Assembly (NCBI GenBank): GCA_026874595.1
Contig: CM049308.1
Location: forward strand, 91,515,624-91,579,623
Source: Sipunculus nudus
Lineage: Eukaryota; Annelida; Sipuncula; Golfingiida; Sipunculidae
DNA length: 64,000 bases
Direction of reading: 5' to 3'
The notes beneath the pieces were generated by a model. It was not told where the DNA came from. It did not search any database and worked only from the letters and a program-made list of their open reading frames with translations. How positions within the stretch are numbered: the stretch's first letter is position 1; each line of letters begins with the position of its first letter. A program made the position numbers and the translations under genes. Shown in pieces: positions 1 through 14,000 of this stretch.

Positions 1-1040
1 AAGTGAAGAACAGTGTTCACTCAAAATATTCCAATATACTCAGTTGATCCTCTGCTTGTTCTCCACGTGCTCTTTGGTTACTTGTCCAGTGATTGATGTG
101 CCGCCTTACGGTAGAATGAAAGTAACACCACTGGGTGGTTTTTGAGCTGATCCCAACTTTGAAACCCACTGATACAAGCAAGAAAGTAGCTGTACACTGA
201 CTGGCCAAAGAAGAATTTAACTGGACATCTGTAGGCCCCGAATATAATTAAAGATCACTTTACTTGTCAGGTGACTGAAAGCAAATCAACAAGACAGGGA
301 CATTGTTGATGGCAGATTAACATGCACTTTGCACTTGGTAAAAACGTGATAAACTTGTTTGTTTGACCGACTGCACAAATGAGACCATAGCAGAATGATA
401 GTGCACAAACAAATGATGTAGAGGTGAGATTTCCATATATTTGGTTTTCCAGCAACATTTAGTGTCACATTTCTGTAGGAGATCAACCAAGATTGTGGCT
501 TCTAACTCGCGGTATCCATGTGGCGTGATGTCATTTAGTACCAGCGCACCTGGGTAAACAGGCGGCCAAAGTTGGGAGTTGGGGTCACTTGAATATGCAC
601 AGAAATAGTCTTAGAACAATAGAATTTACTCTTTTGGCACTGACAGTACTGAGAAAATTAAAATCTTCACAGGTTTCTGCTTCGCTTGATTAAAAGAATA
701 TTAATCTGTCTGCTACAGCAAACTTTTGTATCTCATACGGAAATGGGCCTAATAATCCTCTGTCAAGTCGTGAAACAGTCGAGAAATCTCTTTTTCTTAG
801 CCCACTTGTCATTCTGAATTCATAGATTATTTGTTGATAAATTAGTGTAATATGATTTATAATTCATGTGACAGGCATGTAAGTTGCTTTATTTGACAGA
901 ACAATTGGTATGTAAAAATAATTAATGGTTGCATGGGAAAACTAAACTGGCAGATGGCATCTGTGTATTTCACACTCCAAGGCTCATTTAAATATGTTAA
1001 TGAACGATAGGCAGATCGGCTGTACTGTGGTAACTGTATA
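1..1040. other. Intron upstream of exon 1, no recognised feature
   Basis: AT-rich unique sequence. Short open frames on the minus strand have no recognisable family or splice context. I looked for the exon that should precede GMNWL (an LK-YQLK type segment) and did not find it. Confidence 0.5.
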
Positions 1041-1328
1041 TACACCTTCCATTTTATTCAGTGATGTTGTACACCTTCCATTTTATATTTTGATGTTGTA
1101 CACCTTCCATTTTATACAGTGATGTTGTCCACATTCCATCTTATACAGTGATGTTGTACACCTTCCATTTTATTCAGTGATGTTGTACACCTTCCATTTT
1201 ATTCAGTGATGTTGTACACCTTCCATTTTATTCAGTGATGTTGTACACCTTCCATTTTATACAGTGACGTTGTACACCTTCCATTTTATACAGTGATGTT
1301 GTACACCTCCATTTTATACAGTGGTGTT
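1041..1328. repeat. 29-bp minisatellite, about 10 copies
   Basis: Ten head-to-tail copies of a 29-bp unit beginning TACACCTTCCATTTTATNCA and ending GTGATGTTG. Copies differ by one to five bases; one copy lacks a single base. Confidence 0.95.
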
Positions 1329-1330
1329 GT

Positions 1331-1966
1331 TAATTGCACATTTCAGAAGTCTTAATCAAAATCATGCTAGTTCATTGGAGCAATCTTGTGTTTATAAATT
1401 ATATAAAGAATTACAAGTATATTTGAGATGTAATGTATACCTTCTCCTGCTTTTATAAATATTGTTTAATGTTAATATGAGCAACTCTGAAAAATACAAT
1501 AGTCTAAATGATGTTATTTTTAATGATCTTTAAGCCAATGGAAGAAGTTGGGTATTTCTTTCAGAACAAAAATTTTGTTTGAATCATTGCAAAACATAAA
1601 ACATAAAATCAAAGCAGCATTGTCATATTTCTTTAAAAAAAAATTGTTGGCAACAGTAATCCTATACTTAACACACTTGTGATGCTTTCCAGAGTAACAG
1701 CATAATGATGATACAGTGCGGCTATCTGCATGCTGTTTGTGAAACTATCATTTGTCACACCATGAATTGGCATCCTTCAAGCTCATTTATATCCTCAGAA
1801 TCTTCATCTAAAGGATCCAGTAAACTTGTGCAAGAACGGTTTTCCTAGAATGCAGCAATGACTGGTGCAGTGCTGCCATCTGCAGAGCATTTATGTAACT
1901 AAAACCTCTCTCACATAGATTGTGCCCACTTTATAGATTATCATCAGATATTTTGTCATTGTTCAG
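1331..1966. other. Intron sequence before exon 1
   Basis: AT-rich, no gene. A weak CTCF-like string, CTGCCATCTGCAGAGC, lies near 1872. The acceptor of exon 1 ends at 1966. Confidence 0.5.
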
Positions 1967-2080
1967 GGTATGAACTGGCTGGCTAACCTGTACTACCAGG
2001 GTATCAATGGTATCCTGGCTGACGAGATGGGGCTTGGCAAAACCGTACAGAGTATTTCATTTCTAGCTCATCTTGCTGAA
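1967..2080 (+). CDS. INO80: INO80 exon 1 of window (motif I)
   Basis: Encodes 38 residues starting [12 protein letters not shown] and containing [11 protein letters not shown], the Walker A loop that binds ATP phosphate. It follows a pyrimidine-rich acceptor ending TTCAG and ends at a GTAAGT donor. It starts and ends in phase 0. The preceding exon, expected to end just before this GMNWL segment, was not found upstream in the window. Confidence 0.97.
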
Positions 2081-5000
2081 GTAAGTGTTTGTAGTTCTTA
2101 CATTCACAGTCCTATCAACATTTTCTTAAACAGATTGTAATTAGGGACTTTTCATTGCTTTAAATTAAAATGTTTCATAAAAATCAGTAAGGATGTTTAT
2201 ATATTAAAGATGGACTTCTAAAATAACTATTAATGTATTTCCTTTTTGGCAATGCCACTGAATGAATGTCAAGGAACTTGTATTGACTCTGTTTTAGTTT
2301 GAAATCAAAGCAAGCTATCAGTTGGGATTTTCTCCCTCCAGAAAAGGAGAGATATATGATACAAGTACTGTCTATAACAGCCTTTGTACTCCTTTATCTT
2401 TAAACTTGTAGTAAAAAAAATTCTGGTCTAAATATGCATAACTTGTGTAAGAATATAACACCTTACAGTTTGGTCAGATGGTTATTTTCAGAGTCACTTC
2501 TGTAGGTTTCCACTCTGATATTCATTAGGTATTCTTTCTTGCAGTCTCAGGGTATATGGGGTCCGTTTCTAGTCGTCGCACCAGCATCTACACTACACAA
2601 CTGGCAGCAGGAATGTGCAAAATTTATGCCAAAAATGAAGGTATGTACATCATTTACCTGTGTGTTTGTGTTTGTAAATCATATATTGCATGGTGATGTA
2701 ATGTCAACTGTTAATGAAGTCTCAGGGTTAGGTGTATTTTACAGAAGTACTTTGTTTAGCCAGCACTGGTTTTAGGTTAGTTTGTGCAGCAATTTCTTGC
2801 ATGTAAGATTTTTAAATAAACTCAAGTTAACTAATTAAAATATAAATAAAGACTATGTTTACAAGTCAGGCATGTATTCATGCATTGTATACACGCCATC
2901 TATACTTGGTAGATTATATTTGTAGATTTTCATCTCTGTTGTTACAAACAAATTACCTGTTAATTTTTTACAAATTTAATGTTTAATGCATGTTGTTTTG
3001 TTGCACAGGTGATGCCGTATGTTTAACACATGTTGTTTCAGTGTACTGGTGGTACCATATTGGGGTAACACCCAGGATCGAAGGATATAACGTTCCTTTG
3101 GAACCAATCTGTTACAAATTTAATGTTTAATGCATGTTGTTTTGTTGTACAGGTTGTGCCATATGTTTAATGCATGTTGGTCTGTTGTACAGGTGGTACC
3201 ATATTGGGGTAACACCCAGGATCGTAGGATATTACGTACCTTTTGGAACCAGGAGCATTTACACACCCAGGAAGCCTCATTCCACGTGGTCATCACCAGC
3301 TACCAGCTCGTCATCCAGGACGTTAAGTACTTCCAGAGAATCAAGTGGCAGTACATGATTCTGGACGAAGCCCAGGCCCTCAAAAGTACATCCAGGTCAG
3401 CGTGAAACACCACTCAATAGGCATTTTGATTGGGACAATGGGGCTTACTTGGAGTGGTGATGCAAGTCATGCCAAAAACTGCAATGCCTTCTCATACTAT
3501 TACTGTCACAGTGATATAGATGTACACTGCCAGTAATCATAACAGGAGGGTTTGATTGAGAGTTTAACACATGAATACATGTGAATGTGCAAACTAAAGC
3601 ATAGTCCTGTGTCTGTAGTGATCACCAGCATTTCCTGTCCCTCACAAGACTTAGCTGTCAGTCAGATAACCCAGTGGAAGACAGTCACAAATAGAAAACA
3701 TGCAAACATCCCCAATTTAGGGTGCCAAAATGAGTAGCATACACCCCAAAACTGCTAGCATTAATCATAAGAATTTAATATATAATATGTTCTTCATAAA
3801 AGTATACACTTCCTGCATGAATGAACTTTAAGATGTTATTTTATATACTTTTCTTTTCTTACAGTGTGAGGTGGAAGATTCTGCTGGGTTTTAACTGTAG
3901 GAACAGATTATTGTTGACAGGTACTCCCATACAGAATAGTATGGCTGAGGTAAGTCGTTAACCTCAGTGTGTCCTAAATGTTTCCATAGCATAGTAACGT
4001 CATCCCTTGGCCATCAGTAATTCCAAGAATGTTTTTGTGTCTTGCCTGGTTTATTTCAAGTAGGACTAGTGGCACAAGTTCTTGATGAGCAGTAAATATT
4101 TTTATCACTGTGATGTTGTAACTTGTAGCTTGGCTAAACAGCAGCAAATAAATAAGTAAAATTTGTGTACCATAAAAATATCAACATATTTATGGTAAAA
4201 CATGCCATGCTTGTATATCAGCACCCTCTGGTGATCACTCTGTGAAACGAGATTTCCAGAAAATTTTTACAACACTCATTAAATATCACTAAATTAGATC
4301 CAGTGAGGATAAGAATTTGTCAGCAGTATATTTTAAATAATAACAAGAAGAAGAATATAGAATAGTGTGTATTTTAAACCACCAATTATCTTGATAGTGT
4401 ACGCACGTTCTCATTGAGACCTGTTGATTTGTTTATAGCTGTGGGCTCTCCTGCATTTTATCATGCCCACGTTGTTTGATTCTCATGAAGAGTTTAACGA
4501 GTGGTTCTCAAAGGATATTGAGAGTCATGCAGAAAGGCAGTCTGGTATTGATGAAAGTAAGTAACATCACTGTCTATATGTAAAATTAGTATTATTAATG
4601 TCCCAGCTTGGGATTAATAAAGTATACCATATCTTATCTTATAAAAAATAAACACAATATAAATACATAACAGAATAGAACCAGTAATGACATCTTGACT
4701 TTTCTGCTTGTGCTTAGTCCTCTCATTTTGCAAATCAATTAAGTGCATGCATATGTTAGTAAAGTTAATTAGTACCATGAAATATTGTATTTTATGTATT
4801 TCAAAATGATAAACAGTGCATAAGCTGATCCATACTATTAATATTTTTACTCTATTTCCCTCAATACTTTTTACTTTAGTTAAGAATAAGGTTGTTCTAA
4901 ATTTTATCATGTCTGTACTGACAAATGTTTACAAGTATACATGTTTCAGATCTTTGACCAGGTTTATATCTATTGTAAATCAGCATATATTGAATTTTGA

Positions 5001-8000
5001 ATTTCAGACCAGTTGTCTCGTCTCCACATGATTCTCAAACCTTTCATGTTGAGAAGGGTGAAGAAAGATGTTGAGAATGAACTCTCAGACAAGGTCAGTT
5101 ACATTTCATTTTTCTCCATAAACCAGATATTATTGGCTTTTATACTGTATATCTTTGTTTTACTCAAAGAACACACATTTGTAGAGACAGGCCTGTAGTT
5201 TATGCCTCAAGCATTACTTGAATTTCTTTCTGTGTTTAGCAAGTTATCATTGAATTATGATTTTAAAAATTTCAAAAGAAATAAAAAAACTCAGTAGGAA
5301 GGTAATGAACAGAAGAACATGTAATGGTCCCCTTTATAGAAGCAACAAATTGATTTATCCTGAGCTACATTGTATATATATTATCTCTACTGGCTATCAC
5401 AGAAGAAAATTAACTTAGGACACGCCATTTTGTAAATTTCATTGTTGTGTTCTGTTGTTTATGGTTTATTTTACAGAATTATTTTCTATTTTTTGTGTTC
5501 TGGTGTCATCTTTTGTAACATGTCTTGTGATTGAAAATTCAAATATCAATTACCGTAAAATCTCCACTTAAAACCGCGGTTTAATCAAGAAATTCAAAAT
5601 CTTGAAACAGGTTGATTTCCTGAAAGCACTGTGCGGTTTATACTAGAAGGGTTTCCTGAATATCTTCCTGACAGACATCGTTTTGGGCCGGCGCGTGGGC
5701 GATAACATTGCAACTTTCGAAGGCTGTTCTTAGCATGCATGGGCGCCGTGTGTAAATGTATTATTTACGATTATTTATTATTTATAAATTAAATATTGCT
5801 GATTAGTTTTCGTGTGATATATAACTTGTTATAAAATCTTGGTAATTGTCACCAAATAATACGTTTACATCAACCCTGCTGTTACACACAGCGGCCCACT
5901 TCGTTGGGAATGGTCAAGCAAAATTGAAATAAAAGCCTACTTTAACCCATTTGCGGCATTATTTAGCAATGATTATTTGTTTAAAACGTAAAATGAATAA
6001 AAAGCTGACATCGTAAAGAGTCACACAATGGCAGACGATCGTTTTAAAATCAAGTTTGAGTGCCGCCATGTGCTGAAACGCCCTGGTATTCTGCTAAGAA
6101 TATTTTGAACGGTTGTACGCGGTGGGTGGTAAATAGAACAGCCACCTATTTCGTCCCAGCGTGCCTTGCGCGAACACTGCCTTGACAAAATGGCTCTCCA
6201 CACGGAAACTTTCTTCAGGTAAAAAAACTTGCTCACCCGGACTGGCCACTTTAATTTTACCTTAAAATCACTCGTTTTCAAGCGTCATGTTTCCTATACG
6301 TGCGTATCTCGACAAGGTAATTTCAGTTACTTTGATATTTAGTTGACCAGCGATGTTTTCAAACGCACCAGCATATTGTGACATGGAACGATGTCAACGT
6401 ACGATGTGACGATGATAATACCGAAGTAACCAGTATGAAAATGAGTTGAATCTTCCGAGTAATTCCAGAAAATGGAATTTTCATGAAAAATTAAGATTTC
6501 AAAATAATACTTTTAGAATTAAAATATACAGTGACTTGAAATGGATCAGCAGAATATTTTTTTCGATAATATAATGACAAATCAGTAGCAAACAAGAATA
6601 CGGCACGGAATATAAAATCTGTATAACCAGGCAGAGGTTCACCGGCCCTTACGTCTTCCCAAACTTCATGCTTGAGTGACCCTGCAAAAAAGCGTTTTCA
6701 TTTGTTTAAATAAAATGCCCAAGGAATTTTTAAAGTGGACAGGAATGGCCGAGTCGCAACCTACGCGTGTTTATTTCTAGATGATAGCTTGATTGTGTCT
6801 TTTGTCAAATCATTCCGTAGCAAAAGTTGGTGCGGTTTTAAAGGGGGGTTCTTAGTATTTGAGCCCCTCGCGGTGTCTCGCCTGGAATTCTGGCGAAGTC
6901 TGGGTGCGGTTTTAATCGGAAGTGCGGTTTTAAGTGGAGATTTTACGGTATTACATATTAGCTGATTTTAGACAAAGCTTATTTCATGTAATTTATGTTT
7001 TATTTTCAGATTGAGATTCTGGTGTACTGCCCGCTGACCACCCGTCAGAGGTTTTTGTACCAGGCGGTGAAGAACAAGATCTCTATAGAGGATCTGTTAC
7101 AGTCGGCGACGGGCAGCACATCACAAGCCCAGTCCTCGACAAGCTCCCTCATGAATCTCGTCATGCAATTCAGGAAGGTCAGTCTCACACAGCCTTAGCT
7201 GTAAGCTCGTGAATTTTTCTGATATAATCGATTTTGAATCATTTCTGATCAGAAAGAAAAAGAAAATAACTATTTATTTAGGTAAAAATATATTGTGAAG
7301 AATTTACATTGATAATTGCAAAAACAATTTGATTACTACCATTTTTGTAATATGTTAATTTCACACTGACGGTGATTGGTTTGACTCTTCTAAAGGTTAA
7401 ACATTCTTGTGATGTAAAATATGCAAAAATTGATTATGTTCAGAGAAAAGTTCTTTTGTATAGTGCTAAAAAATATTCTTTGCCAAAAGACTAGTATATT
7501 TTTACAAAATTCTTTGTATTAAAGTTTTTATATTAAATCTCATAATATTTTTTGTTTTATTATGCCCATAATTACATTATGCTATATCAGATAGTGTACC
7601 TTAAGACAGGGGGCATACTAATTTAAGTATCCTTATGTTTTCTATTTGATAGGTATGTAACCACCCAGAGTTGTTTGAGAGGAGGGAAATCCGTGGTCCA
7701 TTCTACATGAGGCTGGATCCGTACTACATCCCCAAACTTGTATACAGGGAAGGTACGTTCAAGGTGTCATTGATTCCTTTTATGAAGTGTTCTCCTTTAT
7801 TTTTTCTGTACAATATTATAATCATTTACCATACAGATTGAAATAGATTGTTTTCTGGTTGCATTTATTTAGATGAGATATACAGATATCAGCTCATCTA
7901 TCTGTGCAGACAGATATATTATTTTCTTAATAAAGTGATATTTTATAACAAAGCATCTGAGGCCCGATCATATATTGTCATCTCTCATAGTGATGAGCTT

Positions 8001-11000
8001 TTAATAGAGATTATCCCATCGAGGAAGTTTACTTGGGATTATTTTGATGCGGACAGAAATAAATGATTCTTATTTTGACTTTTCAGGTATTTTGGATAAA
8101 GCTGTCCCTAGCCAGAAGCATCTCCTGTGTAACAAGTTGTCAGTGTTCAACCCTGTCAATATTCATCACTCACTGTCAAACTCCAGTCATGGTGAGTTAT
8201 TATTAAGGATATTTACATACAGTAAAACCCCTGCCTGAGTAAATGTATGTCAAGTGGCCACTCCAGCATGTGCCGCCACCTAGTGAAGAAACTTGAAACC
8301 AAATTAGTCATGAAAAGTTGCTGCACATCGGTTAATGAGACTATGTTAACAACCATGCTCAATCTGAACTGTGACTTGGCAGTTCCTGGGTTTTCTGTGC
8401 ATCACTCTAGTCATTGTTAGTTATTATATTACGTACAGGATAATCCTGCTGACATGGCCACATTACGTGGCAGGCCATGTTAGACTGTTATGGCATACCT
8501 GGTGCTCACACACATATTTTATTGTACTTTCAATCCCTAGAAGTTTGCTTTTACTAAGGTTATTTTATAAATTTTATTGAAAACATTTTTAATTCATTTT
8601 AATGGCTGACTATTGTAGTCCAAGAGGAGAAAGGAATGCTCTAAGCTGTCAACAAAATTTCATTGTATCCCCAGACAAAGTCAGGGGATACTATGTTTTC
8701 ATACTGGTCCCGCCGCCGCAGCATATAAATCTTGTTGGCGCGATAACTCAAAAAAATATTTCACAGATCTTTACCAAACTTGGTATATGTATAGATATGG
8801 ATAAGAGGACAACGCCGATTTAAAATGAGGTCATGACCTTCACTAGGAGAGTGTCCTTGACCTTTAATAGTCCAATTTAGGGAAAAATCACACAAATTCT
8901 TAAATATCTCAAGAAATCTTGCATGGATTGATCCCAAAATCAAGTTGATTGAAGATCATGGATAGGGTTGTCATGTTCCAGAAACTGGTGGCGCCACTTA
9001 TTATTCTTTACTTATTTTCATGCCTTTTAATACCCCCAAAATTGCCACTCGACAGTACTGTGAGCATTATAAGTCAAAAACTAATGGACAGATTTCTTTT
9101 ATATTATGCATATACATAGAAATGGGTTATGGGATAATGTTTATTAAAATTGGGGTCATGACCTTTCCTATGAGAGTGGCCTTGACCTTGAATATTGCCA
9201 TATATGGTGAAAATCACACTAAATCATTAATATCTTAATAAGGGATGCATGGATTGGTCAAAAAATCAACTTGACTGAAGATCTTGGATAGTTTTGTCAT
9301 GTACCGGAAACTGGTGGCGTCACCTGTTATTCTTTTACTTGTTTTCTTGCCATTAATACCCCCATCATTGCTACTTGAAAGTACTGTGAGCATTATAAGT
9401 CAAAAACTAATGGACATATTTCTTTCATATAATGCATATACATAGACAAGGGTTATGGGATCATGTATATATGAATTGGGGTCATGACCTTTCCTATGAG
9501 AATGGCCTTGACCTTGAATATTGCCATGTATGGTGAAAATCACACAAAATCATTAATATCTCAATAAGGGATGCATGGATTGGTCCAAAAATCAACTTGA
9601 TCGAAGATCTTGGATAGTATTGTCATGTACCGGAAACAGGTGGTGCCACCTATAATTTTTAGCTCAGCTGACTATAAGTCATCTGAGCTGTAGTCGTGGT
9701 CCATTGTCCGTCGTCCGTCCGTCCGTCCATCCGTCTGTCTGTCTGTATGTCCGTCCGTCTGTCCGGATGTCCGTCCGTAAGACTGGCACGTTTCAACACC
9801 ATTGGACCTATGAATCTGAAATTTGCCATACAGTTAGATCCCAAAAATCTCCTACCATGCCGAAAATTATGTCAATAGGACTTCGTTCCTTCGAGATATT
9901 AATGAAAAACCTCAATTTTTTATTAGAAATCTATTTTTACACTTCAGGACTGCCTAATATCAAAACCACTCATCTGGTTTTCTTCATATTTACCATAAAT
10001 ATTCCTCTATATAGTTTCTATGTACATGCCAGAAATTAAGTCAGTATTATTTAATTTAAAAAAGTTATGGGCCCAAACATAATGGACTTTGTAAACAAAT
10101 GAGGAAAGATATTTGGTCACTTAAGACCAAAAGTGTTAAAGGTAGGGACTTTTTTCAGTAATACAACTTTAATTGATCAAAATTTAATTGTATACCAAAA
10201 ATTAGATCAAAATCTGTTAAATTTTTTTAAATATTGGCAAAAATATAAAATTTGTGTCACCCCTGACTTAACGTGATAACTTTACAACGGATATATCCTA
10301 TAAAACAATAGGATGGGTTTACGCTCGCCACTTGATTTCACTAATCAAGAAATTAGATCCCGGTCATTACAGGTGACATTTCCAGGTTCTTTTAAGGAGG
10401 TGTATAAAAATACCAGACAATCATACACCCAGATCAATAGAAACTATGAGACATCAGGTTAAATTCACAAATATAATTCAAGACAATACTTACAGAGACA
10501 TAGATGTGAGTGTGTGTGCGTTGATGTGTCAATACGACAGTCCTTCACATTAAAAATACAGGATATTTACTGAGTCCAGGGTTTGTATAAAAACAATAAA
10601 GTCCAGTTCCTTCAGAGATCTCTGGTTACTGATTTTGTGTAGAATCTAGCGTATGGTTAGTACCATATAGTCTTTCTGAGTTTAGCGATCTTCAACTGAT
10701 CTTGCTTGACAGCGACCCGGGTAGGCTTACCTTCACATGAATGGTAACAGCTCTCTTTGTTTACATGTGTGCTTAGAGTCCTTGACCTTACTCGTGTAGC
10801 AATGGTTTCACGGCTTACAGCGATTATGTATCTAGGTCAAGCTGAACTAGGCCCGCAGGTGACGCGTGCGCACTTACTTTACCACCAATACAATGCTCTG
10901 TCGGCAGCACGGCTGTGATCTTGTGAGCTGGGTACTTGCCTCATGTAGAAGCTTGCTTCTATGCCTTTCCTGGCGTTTCAATGTTCCTTCTGCCGTGCGT

Positions 11001-14000
11001 GCGTGCTGCCTCTCCAAACTTCCAGACCCAACTGAAGCAGCGTCCCGCGTCTCTCCCTGAACTCTGACGTCACAATTGCCTATGCACTGTGCGGATCCGG
11101 TTCTCTGATTGGCTTATGGCTCAATTGTCCCATATAAGGTTATATGTGACCTAGTATGACTGCTAGCGTCACCATGGGGACCCACATACCAGATGTAATA
11201 CACGCAATGCGTGACACAGATACATCAGCTGATAGCCGATGGGATTTCATACAAGCATACACAATATATATACAATCAAGACCTGTCAACGCTTTAGGAT
11301 GACGCTTCACATCAATATCAATAGAGAACAGACTTAGTTAAACTATGATACAAAACACCGTACTTATTGTCACCGATTTTCTGGTGACAATTGGTACCTT
11401 AAATTTTGCCCAGGTTTGACCATGGCACGTTTTTTTCCTGTAAGTACTGTGGATTTAATTTTCACAGCATGTTTTTGTTAGTATTTTGTCTGTTAATACC
11501 AAAAATCTGAAACCAGTTGATCAAAAACTGTAGATTTTATTCAAGTTTTCAAGCACCATGTCACATCAAGTTTACATCAAGCTAGTGTTATGCAGTTTGC
11601 TAGAGCTCAGCTCCCCAGCTTCAGCTCTAAGTTCCTTAAATTTAGCACACAGTTAGATGTCTCCAAAATCCCCTACCATGCCAAGAATTTTATCACTAGG
11701 ACTTAATTCCTTCGAAATATTAATGAAAAACTTCATTTTTCCATTAAAAACCCATTGTTACACTGTAAGACTGCCTAATATCAAAACCACTGATCTGACT
11801 TTGATCATATATAATATACATATTTTTCTATACATTCGCTATGCACGTGCCAGAAATGATGTCAGTATTGCGTAATTGTTTTAAGTTATGGGCCCAAACA
11901 TAAATCACTTTTTAAAAAATCAAGAAATATATTTACTCCCTTAACAAGAGGATTGCTGAAGCTAGAGATTTTTTGTCAGGGATGTAACATTATTTAATCA
12001 AGATTCAATTGAATACCAAAAATTAGTTCTCAATTTTTCAAATTTTATAAGTTATTAGTATAAATATAAAATTAGTACCTTAAATTTTGCCCAACTTTGA
12101 CCATGGCACGTTTGTTTCCTGAGAGCACTGTTGATACAATTTTCATATCATGCACACATAAGGATTTCATCTTTGTAGTTTAGAAAGCTGAAAGAAATTG
12201 GCCAAATATTGTAGCTTTTATTAATGTTTATATGAGACCATGTCAGACCCAGGCTTAATCCAGCCCCTCTTCAGTCACCTGTATGTTGACCTTGTTGACC
12301 TTTCATCAGATTATGTATGTTTGAGCGAAGCATACACTGGGGCAGCCAGGCAGCTAATGCCCAGCCACAGTTGATCCAGGTGTCCAACCAAACTCATCTA
12401 GTAGTTGTTTTGAAAAACAACTTAACAATAAACAATAGATTAATACTTTTGTATTGTTTTTTTATAACAAATTAAAGAAAAATTAATAGAAAAGGAATTT
12501 GTTAGTTGATGAGTAACAGAAAATTAACTTAAGCAGTTACTGATGATGTAAGAGTCTTGTATGGATGGATAGAATGTCAATGTCAATGTTATTCCAAATA
12601 ACACCATGTAGTCACCTATGGTATTTTTCAGTGAAATTTTAATGATAAAAAAATAAATCATATTATTCATTACTCATCATTAGGGATCATATGAAGGAAA
12701 TTAATGATAGACATTGATGCAGTTGATAATATTAATCTAGATTCCTACTGTGTCTAGTGTGTAGATTGATGTGAAAGTAGTCCAAAGTGAATATATTACA
12801 TTTATTTTTTTTAATATAAATAAAAGCCATAAAACCAGGTACTTATGATCATTATTTAAATTTGTGAATTTTGTATATTCTGGATTCCCAACATCTTTGT
12901 TTGGCTAAAACTAAATAAATACTAGACATGGTGCGAATGCTTTGCAAATGTATTTAAATACGAATATGATTATGTACTGCATTAAAAAATTTAATTGCAT
13001 AAGAATGGGAATTCAGGTAAAAATGAAAGTATTTGAATACCAGTGCAGATACTTTTAAAATGTATTCATGAATGCATTCATGAATATATTCTATAATATT
13101 ATTTCAATAATCATTTCATTTATATTTTATTTTAAAAAATCATATGATTTTCTTATTATTTTTTTTAAAATAAAAATTATATTGGCACAGTATTTGTTAT
13201 TAAATTTTAATAAATAGTTAAACTCTTTTATAATATGTGCTGCTTATAAGTTATATGGCCAAGTCAAAATCTGTTTGACAATAGCACTCCATTTGTTAAT
13301 AAAATAAATGAAATCAATCCTCTTCCCTGTCTCCAAAGATACTATCAAAATCATCATAAGCTAAACACCAACAACTCATAATAAAGCTTATATTTATTAC
13401 CACACAAAACAAGCATGTGCCTCTTTCCCAAATCATATTTTTTATGATATGTAACAGCTGAGCGCCGTGACCCATGGGTCCCTTGTTTTACTTGTATTCG
13501 TGCCGTTTAATACCCCTATCATTGCCACTTAACAGTACTGTGAGCATTATAAGTCAAAAACTGATGGAAATATTTCTTTCATATTATGCATATACATAGA
13601 CATTGGTTAGGGGATGATGTATATTGATATTGGGGTCGTGACCTTTTCTATGAGAGTGACCTTTTCTATGAGATGTCTAATATTAATAGTTGCTGAAGAT
13701 GGGGGGCCTATTCTTAAAGGGGGGGGGGGGGGATTAATTTTCTGGGCTTACTAAGACACCTGCGGTGCCAAGAAATATCTAGTTATTTTTGTATTTATGC
13801 ATGAAAAAGGTGAATAAAAAAGGAAATATTGGAATATTTAGAATAAATTAAAATCTTGAAAAGCCCTGGATTAATGAAATAAAGAAAAAAAATTTATAAA
13901 CCTAATATACTGTGGTTGGCTTTATATTTACGGGGTTCAGTTTTCGCGCTCAAGCAATTTTTCAAAGTTTAACAGGGTTCCATCAAAATAGGTATGAATT

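Larger units (their letters stand above)
9658..13488 (+). mobile_element. Element A: hairpin-headed repeat inserted in H
   Basis: It starts in a T-run with the hairpin AGCTCAG...CTGAGCT at 9661-9689, followed by GTCC/GTCT microsatellite sequence to about 9778. Two diverged core units follow (about 9800 and 11640, each with a CCTACCATGCC string). The tail AGCTGAGCGCCGTGACCCAT runs from 13456 and ends CCCTTGTTT. Head and tail share inverted GCTCAGCTG. Both flanks are element H sequence. It is a relative of B and C. Its middle is interrupted by the insert at 10253-11389, and its 3' part differs from B and C. Confidence 0.75.
8663..13782 (+). mobile_element. Element H: Helitron/Helentron-like, split by element A
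   Basis: The head is a hairpin at 8665-8691 (GTATCCCC...GGGGATAC). The body is a tandem core of about 326 bp (units at about 8713, 9040 and 9366, and a remnant at 13490-13680), each with GGTCATGACCTT and ending in a GGTGGCGCCACC-like box. The tail at 13756-13782 has CACC-TGC-GGTG and then ATCTAG followed by TT, like the hairpin plus CTRR end of rolling-circle elements. No Rep/helicase coding is seen, so it is non-autonomous. It is interrupted at about 9658-13488. Confidence 0.75.

Noticed and set aside
3345..3536. Separate short gene overlapping exon 3
   Set aside because: It is a shifted-frame shadow of exon 3 running into intron 3.
6021..6281. 86-codon minus-strand frame inside the TIR transposon
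   Set aside because: Considered as a transposase remnant, but no DDE/D or CENP-B-type helix-turn-helix pattern could be recognised.
9659..10039. Open frames rich in Ser-Val-Arg-Pro or Asp-Arg-Arg-Thr
   Set aside because: They come from the GTCC/GTCT microsatellite in the head of element A.
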